NCBI GenBank assembly: GCA_913049915.1
Contig: CAJWZC010000028.1
Coordinates: forward strand, 1-40,095
Direction of reading: 5' to 3'
Origin: an uncultured Colwellia sp.
GTDB taxonomy: Bacteria; Pseudomonadota; Gammaproteobacteria; Enterobacterales; Alteromonadaceae
Length of the DNA stretch: 40,095 nucleotides
Shown here one piece after another: positions 35,001 through 40,095 of the stretch (position 1 is the first letter of the stretch; the number at the start of each line of letters is the position of its first letter). The translations under genes and the position numbers were made by a program. Under the pieces are notes generated by a model. The model was not told the origin of the DNA. It was given only the letters and a program-made list of their open reading frames with translations, and did no database searches.

Positions 35001-36933
35001 CACTGATTTTACTTGTATTGCTATTGGCGATATGGCTGGTGATGTTTTTGGTAATGGTATGTTGCTATCAAAGCATATTCGCTTACAAGCGGCATTTAAC
35101 CATATGCACATTTTCATAGACCCAAGCCCAGAGGCGGCTACTTCTTACCCAGAACGCGAACGTTTGTTTAACCTTCCAGGTTGTTCTTGGCAAGATTATA
35201 ATAAAGATCTAATCTCTCAAGGCGGTGGTATCTTTAGCCGCCACGTGAAATCAATCAAGTTAACACCTGAAATTAAAAAAATGATTGGTACACAAAAGCA
35301 GAGCATGGCACCTACTGATTTAATGCAAGCGCTATTGTCGATGAAAGTCGATTTACTATGGAATGGTGGTATTGGTACTTATGTTAAAGGAAGTAAAGAA
35401 ACACACTTAGAAGTTGGTGATAGAGCTAACGATACTTTACGTATCAATGGTGCAGACCTAAAGGCTAAGGTTGTTGGTGAAGGTGGTAATTTAGGTTTAA
35501 CCCAATTAGGACGTATTGAATATGCTGCCAGTGGTGGTCGTATTAACACTGATGCTGTTGATAACGCCGGTGGTGTTGATTGTTCAGATAATGAAGTTAA
35601 TATTAAAATATTATTAAATACCTTAGTACAAAATGGTGACTTAACTGTTAAGCAGCGTAATAAGCTTCTTCATGATATGACTGATGAAGTGGGTGATATT
35701 GTCATTGAAGATTGTTATCGACAAACACATTCATTGTCTATTACCGCAATGCGTGGTGTAAATCAGTTAAAAGAACAGGTGCGCTTTATTCACGAGCTTG
35801 AACGAGCAGGGAAATTAAATCGTGGTTTAGAATTTATTCCAGATGATGAAGAAATTGCTGATAGGTTAGCACAAGGTAAAGGCCTAACTCGTCCAGAATT
35901 ATCAGTATTGCTTGCTTACAGTAAAATGGTACTTAAAGATGACTTAGTACACGCTGAAATTACTGATAATCCTTACCATAACAGCTTACTCATTGAAGCG
36001 TTCCCTAGACAGTTACGTGAAAAATATCAGAATGAAATGCAACTACATCCATTACGTGCTGAAATTATAGCGACAAAACTTGCCAATAAAATTGGTAACG
36101 ATATGGGCTTTAATTTTGTCAACCGTATGCAAGAAGAAACAGGCGCAAGTATTGCTGAAATAGCGAATTGTTATACTATTGCTAGTGCTGTATTTGAGCT
36201 AGGTGAGTTTTGGAGTCAAATCGAAGTATTGGATAATCAAATCTCTACAGCTATTCAAACGGAGATGTTATTTCAATATCGCCGTACTGTTCGTCGTGTT
36301 ACTCGTTGGTTCTTACGTCATCGTAATAAATCACTTTCAATTGCTGAATCAATTGCTTTGTATCAACCAACATTTGCAATTATATCGGAACAGTTAGCCG
36401 ACTTTATGGTCACTGAAGAAATTGAATCCTTAGAGCGTGTTGCGCATGATTTAGTTGAGTCAGGTGTACCAACAATGATCGCGACACGACTTTCTCAGTT
36501 GAGTACGTTATTTTCAACCATGGATATTGCAGAAATAACCCATGATAATAGTTGTACTGTTGAGCAAGCAGCAATATTATACTTTAAGCTTGGAGCTCGT
36601 CTAGAATTGCATTGGTTCTTAGATCAAATTACTCGCCAGCCAGTAGCAAACCATTGGCAAGCACTAGCTCGTGCTTCATTTAGAGAAGAGTTAGATTGGC
36701 AGCAACGTTCATTAACTTCGGTTGTTTTACGTTGTCAATGTGACGCTCAATTTGCGGACTTAGAACAGTTACTTACTGAATGGATTGATACTAATGAGCA
36801 ACCACTTGAACGTTGGAAGCATATTTTAGCAGACTTCAAAGTTGGCCAATCTCATGACTTCGCAAAATTCTCAGTAGCGTTACGTGAATTAATGTTGTTA
36901 AGCTTAAATTGTCAGCCTGTTTCAGCAAAATAA
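32068..36933 (+). CDS. gdhB: NAD-specific glutamate dehydrogenase, large (180-kDa) class
   Basis: The 1,621-residue protein of the Bac_GDH (PF05088) class converts glutamate to 2-oxoglutarate and ammonium with NAD+, a catabolic role in amino-acid use. The long N-terminal region (about 1-700) carries the ACT/PAS-like regulatory parts, the catalytic part is about 700-1,200, and the C-terminal helical region follows. The substrate/catalytic lysine is likely K852 in PVGAKGGF. Nearby are [20 protein letters not shown] upstream of it and VVGEGGNLG (1135-1143) in the nucleotide-binding part. Length fits the class (about 1,590-1,650). pyrD follows, as in Shewanella. Confidence 0.96.
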   Translation: [1621 protein letters not shown]

Positions 36934-37008
36934 ACAGTAAAAGTACAATCAACTAAGTTTATTTTAGTCAATCAGAGCTAGCATATTGTAATACTAGCCT
37001 TAACTGAT

Positions 37009-37036
37009 AAAATCCTCGTTACGCGGGGATTTTTTA
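37009..37036 (+). terminator. Rho-independent terminator of gdhB
   Basis: Stem AAAATCCTCG (37009-37018) and CGGGGATTTT (37024-37033) with one T-G pair and loop TTACG, followed by T residues. It lies 75 bp after gdhB. Confidence 0.88.
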
Positions 37037-37063
37037 TTTCTATTATTTGTAAGCCGAGGCATT

Positions 37064-38074
37064 ATGTTTTATCCAGCCATTCGTAAAGTACTTTTTCAGT
37101 TTGACGCTGAAAACATCCATGATTTGACTATTAAGGGCTTAAAAAGCACAGGAAAATCTCCACTTAATGTTTTCTATAAGCAACAAGTACAAGATAAACC
37201 CGTAACTGTTATGGGTATTAATTTCCCCAATCCAGTCGGTTTAGCTGCAGGTCTTGATAAAAATGGTGAATGTATTAATGCCTTTGCAGCAATGGGATTT
37301 GGTTTTATTGAAGTGGGTACAGTTACACCACGTCCACAACCAGGTAATGATAAGCCCCGTATTTTTAGATTACCCTCTGCTAATGCGGTAATTAATCGTA
37401 TGGGTTTCAATAATAAAGGCGTTGATTACTTAGTTTCACAAGTACAAGCAGCAAACTTTAAAGGTGTTCTAGGTATTAATATTGGTAAAAATAAAGATAC
37501 CCCAGATGAGAATGCTAAAGATGATTACATTCACTGTATGCGAAAAGTTTATGACTTAGCGACTTATATTACAGTGAATATATCTTCACCAAATACCCCA
37601 GGCTTACGTTCATTACAATATGGTGAGGCATTAAATGAGTTATTATCTGTATTAAAAGCCGAGCAAGGCATCCTTACTGAAAAATACGGTAAGTATATAC
37701 CGCTGGCTGTGAAAATTGCGCCTGACTTAAATGGAGATGAAGTAAAATCTATCGCTAAATCTTTAATTGATAATGGTATTGATGGTGTTATTGCGACCAA
37801 TACGACGTTATCTCGTGAAGGTGTTGAAGGTCTAGAGTTTGGTACTGAGCAGGGCGGCTTAAGTGGCGCTCCAGTTAAAGATAAAAGTACTCTTGTTATT
37901 AAACTACTTAGTGAAGCACTTAATAATAAATTACCTATCATTGGTGTTGGTGGTATTGCTTCAAGCAATGACGCGAATGAAAAACTACAAGTAGGCGCCA
38001 GTTTAGTACAAATATATACTGGTTTTATTTATCAAGGTCCTCCACTTGTTAAAGAGATAATTAACGGTTTATAA
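37064..38074 (+). CDS. pyrD: Dihydroorotate dehydrogenase (quinone), class 2
   Basis: The 336-residue FMN enzyme oxidises dihydroorotate to orotate in pyrimidine synthesis and passes electrons to membrane quinones. The N-terminal helical membrane-association segment (about 1-40) marks class 2. FMN-binding and substrate motifs are [14 protein letters not shown] (56-69), the catalytic Ser S175 in [11 protein letters not shown] (172-182) and GVGGIASS (294-301). GAGG at 37056-37059 precedes ATG 37064. The length equals that of E. coli PyrD. It has its own transcript because a terminator separates it from gdhB, and an 11-bp hairpin follows it. Confidence 0.96.
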   Translation: MFYPAIRKVLFQFDAENIHDLTIKGLKSTGKSPLNVFYKQQVQDKPVTVMGINFPNPVGLAAGLDKNGECINAFAAMGFGFIEVGTVTPRPQPGNDKPRIFRLPSANAVINRMGFNNKGVDYLVSQVQAANFKGVLGINIGKNKDTPDENAKDDYIHCMRKVYDLATYITVNISSPNTPGLRSLQYGEALNELLSVLKAEQGILTEKYGKYIPLAVKIAPDLNGDEVKSIAKSLIDNGIDGVIATNTTLSREGVEGLEFGTEQGGLSGAPVKDKSTLVIKLLSEALNNKLPIIGVGGIASSNDANEKLQVGASLVQIYTGFIYQGPPLVKEIINGL

Positions 38075-38089
38075 GTATCCTTGCTATTA

Positions 38090-38132
38090 CTCTATGATTC
38101 AAATGTTATTCTTTAATATAAGAGTCATAGAG
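38090..38132. repeat. Inverted repeat after pyrD
   Basis: CTCTATGATTC (38090-38100) pairs with GAGTCATAGAG (38122-38132) over 11 bp with one G-T pair and a 21-nt loop. No T run follows, so it could be a weak or Rho-type end for the pyrD transcript. Confidence 0.5.
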
Positions 38133-38145
38133 ATTAAAAATAATA

Positions 38146-39290
38146 ATGATGTCTTTAATTAATCTCGTTTCATATATTAGCTTAAAATGTATATTTTATG
38201 AAATTAAAACGGATTTTATCAGTAATAGTAAAGCAACTAATATTTTAGCGATTGATGATTGTAGTGATATACGTTTAAGCTTAGCGTTATTACTCGAAGA
38301 CTATGGTTTACTGTCATTGAAGCGGTTAACCGACAGGTCACTCAAGTGAAAAACGACTTGGTTTTCTTACTTAGTTTTAGACAAATAATATGAACACCTA
38401 TTCTTGCTATGTCCGCTTGCTCTAATATCGATTTAGTGGTTAAAAAGATAAAGTTTGGTGTGACTGGCTTCATTGGAAATCATGACGGAAATAGTCAACT
38501 ATTAAATATCATGGAACAAAAATTTTCACTAACAAATTCAATACTGAACAATATAAAAAACTGCAAAATACAAAACTAAAAAACAATTAAATAATAAACT
38601 TGAATCCTCCTCAAATTATCACTGGCGATTGGCATGTATGCTCAACTTATTATAACAAATGAGAATGGTACTGATAAAAGTGACATAACACATTATATTC
38701 ACCAACATTCGATGCGTGATAATGAAGGTTTAGTTATTGTTAACAGATACACTATTGCTGAAAATTTTTTAAAAAGTTAAATTCTTGGTCATAAAAAATA
38801 TACTTTTACTGATATCTAATAAGCTAAGATCTAAATAGTGTTAGCATGTATTACGCTTGAAATAGTTAGATCAAGCAAAAAAATTTAAAGTAGTATCGAT
38901 TAAATACCATAGGATTTCATTTACCTCATTTAGCTGACCGCCAAAATGATATTGTTCTGTTCGCAAAGTTATACACTAGTAAATAAATTATAAAGTTGTC
39001 AGCTCGTGCTTGAAGCACAAAGTGCATTAATGGCTTATCATTAGCCAGGTAATATTGGTGAGTTGAGTCATCTTATTTAACATGCGATATTGTTTTGTCG
39101 ACATAGTTAACGCACGGTTAATTATTTACCACTACCTGCATACATAAAAAAACCAGCCTTATATAGTTTGCGAGGTTTAGCGTAATAGTATAATTTCAAG
39201 ATCAGTTAAAACAAGCTTATTCATTAAAGTCCACCACTAACCAAAGACAGAGTGAATTTTTAAAACCTATGTATCGACTTATACTTATTT
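38146..39290 (+). pseudogene. Degraded sigma-54-dependent response regulator (NtrC family)
   Basis: Fragments in order match one NtrC-type protein. Receiver: NILAIDDCSDIRLSLALLLEDYG, split as NILAIDDCSDIRLS and LALLLEDYG (about 38249-38310), then after a frameshift TVIEAVNRQVTQVKNDLVF and, past a TGA at 38391-38393, TPILAMSACSNIDLVVKKI and FGVTGFIGNH. AAA+ domain: QLIITNENGTDKS (38643 on; Walker A GENGTGKS damaged), HYIHQHSMRDNEG, AENFLKS-stop-ILGHKKYTFTDI (GAFTDA region). After a deletion come LNTIGFHLPHLADRQNDIV (38900 on) and EAQSALMAYH-stop-PGNIGELSHLI (39012 on; WPGN with Trp as TAG). A C-terminal LKPMYRL resembles the Fis-type helix. Multiple stops, a frameshift and missing segments rule out function. 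The start at 38146 and the right end are approximate. Confidence 0.82.
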
Positions 39291-39386
39291 ATTTTTGTTA
39301 CAAGTTGTTGCTTTTTGTTAAATGATTTTACGCTACACTAGGTAAGTAAAAATCATCAAATAAAAAATTATTAAGAGAGAAACTCG

Positions 39387-39866
39387 ATGAGTGTCCTGAA
39401 AAAAAGTATTTTAGCTATTACAATATCTACTAGTTTAATTGTTGCAACGGCTACTATAGCTCAACCAGCAAGTTCTGAAAAACATGCTGTTTATACTACT
39501 GAGTTACGCCAATCTATATTTAAATTACTTGGTAGTAATATGGGGCCTTTGGGCGCAATGGCTAAGGGAAAAATCCCTGTAGATGCAGCAGTAGTTGAAA
39601 AAAATGCTAAGCGTATAAATCAACTATCTTTAATGATTGCCGATTATGCTCGTACAGATACCGCTAAGTTCAATGTAAAAACTGAAGCTTTAGCCAAAAT
39701 TTGGCAAGAGCCTGAACACTTCAGTAAAGATATTAATAAATTAACAGTCGCATCAGTAGCGTTAATGGTTGCCGCACAGTCTAAAGATGAAGGCGCTATT
39801 AAAAAAGCTATTGGCGGTGTAGGTAAAACCTGCGGCGGTTGTCATGATCACTTTAAAAAAGATTAA
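39387..39866 (+). CDS. Class II cytochrome c (cytochrome c'/c-556 type)
   Basis: The 159-residue periplasmic protein has a signal peptide ending near TIAQ (about 26). The C-terminal haem site CGGCH is at 149-153, the placement typical of the four-helix class II cytochromes (PF01322). M52 in GSNMGPLGAMAKG is a candidate sixth ligand, which would favour a low-spin c-556 over a five-coordinate c', but this cannot be settled here. AAGAGAG before ATG 39387 is the ribosome binding site. It is intact, in contrast to the degraded gene before it and the insertion sequence after it. The function is electron transfer or gas binding; the partner is unknown. Confidence 0.92.
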   Translation: MSVLKKSILAITISTSLIVATATIAQPASSEKHAVYTTELRQSIFKLLGSNMGPLGAMAKGKIPVDAAVVEKNAKRINQLSLMIADYARTDTAKFNVKTEALAKIWQEPEHFSKDINKLTVASVALMVAAQSKDEGAIKKAIGGVGKTCGGCHDHFKKD

Positions 39867-39917
39867 TTCCTAATCGTATTCGTTATGTGAAAGGACCCTG
39901 TAACAAAATCTGTGTAA

Positions 39918-39958
39918 CTGCCTATCATTAATACCCATATAGGGTTTAGGATAGGCAG
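39918..39958. promoter_or_regulatory. Hairpin over the transposase ribosome binding site
   Basis: Perfect 9-bp arms CTGCCTATC and GATAGGCAG enclose a second small stem ACCC/GGGT. The right arm holds the AGG that would serve as ribosome binding site for ATG 39962. Such structures in insertion sequences block translation of transcripts that enter from outside (known for other IS; inferred here). Confidence 0.6.
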
Positions 39959-39961
39959 ACT

Positions 39962-40095
39962 ATGAATAAGAAAGAACTAGAAGTATTTGCTAAGCAAGCA
40001 GCCAAAGGGATTAAGTCCGAGCAAGACTTAACAGACTTTCGTAGAATATTAACCAAGATAACCGTTGAAGCCGCGTTAAACGCTGAGCTTGAAGA
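39962..40095 (+). CDS. IS256-family transposase, N-terminal fragment (cut by window end)
   Basis: 44 codons are visible, from ATG 39962 to the window edge. The peptide starts MNKKELEVFAKQAAKGIKSE and continues through FRRILTKITVEAALNAELEE-like residues, the standard N-terminus of IS256-type (mutator, DDE) transposases. The catalytic domain is outside the window, so it is not possible to say whether the copy is intact. Frame and start are open with no lesion so far. The gene's ribosome binding site is covered by the hairpin listed above. Confidence 0.85.
   Translation, partial: MNKKELEVFAKQAAKGIKSEQDLTDFRRILTKITVEAALNAELE

Larger units (their letters stand above)
39893..40095 (+). mobile_element. 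Left end of an IS256-family insertion sequence (truncated by window)
   Basis: The left terminus appears to start at GGACCCTGTAACAAAATCTG (39893 on), an end of the type seen in IS256 elements, followed after 69 bp by the transposase start. The exact first base and the target-site duplication cannot be fixed without the right end, which lies beyond 40095. It lies 27 bp after the cytochrome stop. Confidence 0.75.

Noticed and set aside
37564..37968. 134-residue minus-strand frame inside pyrD
   Set aside because: It is opposite a well-conserved enzyme gene and shows no motif; it is a shadow frame.
39097..39106. TTGTCGACAT near-match to the prp operator
   Set aside because: One mismatch, inside the response-regulator pseudogene, no gene start close by.

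Overview
The window looks like chromosome from a low-GC marine gammaproteobacterium of the Alteromonadales, most like Colwellia. This is inferred from AT-rich coding sequence, a GntR-prpB-prpC-acnD-prpF methylcitrate operon, the 180-kDa-class NAD glutamate dehydrogenase followed by pyrD, the proQ-prc pair, NhaC and a DUF2835 protein. No database search was possible, so the species is not claimed.

Layout. (1) 1-340: two identical tRNA-Glu(UUC) genes ending in a strong terminator. (2) 340-1800: a decaying stretch with a broken glyoxalase-like (VOC) gene and a DUF924 gene stopped by a single TGG-to-TAG change. (3) 1969-9142: the propionate/2-methylcitrate operon. Two perfect TTGTCGACAA palindromes precede the GntR regulator; prpB, prpC, acnD and prpF follow. 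Long palindromic intergenic elements flank acnD, and a 15-bp copy of the acnD start lies just upstream of it. (4) 9241-14048, minus strand: a FecI-type sigma factor, a FecR-type anti-sigma factor and a TonB-dependent receptor with an N-terminal STN signalling domain, forming a cell-surface signalling unit of unknown substrate. (5) 14198-19535: a DUF2057 protein, a SIMPL-domain protein, free methionine-R-sulfoxide reductase, a very acidic 95-residue protein, ProQ and the tail-specific protease Prc. (6) 19642-24077: NhaC antiporter, aminopeptidase N and a DUF2835 protein. (7) 24120-31720: an envelope gene group of DUF1302 protein, DUF1329 protein, YCF48-like seven-blade propeller and RND/MMPL transporter. 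FadR-like and PsrA-like sites lie upstream, which suggests lipid or fatty-acid handling. (8) 32068-38074: gdhB and pyrD. (9) 38146-39290: the remains of a sigma-54-dependent response regulator. (10) 39387-39866: a class II cytochrome c. (11) 39893-40095: the left end of an IS256-family element, cut by the window edge.

The best candidate for a poorly described system is the DUF1302/DUF1329/YCF48/RND group with its apparent fatty-acid-responsive control region. Next are the receptor that seems to carry a second, internal signal peptide and start site, and the long palindromic elements inside the prp operon. Both ends of the window show gene decay (three pseudogenes and an insertion sequence), while the centre is ordinary core genome.
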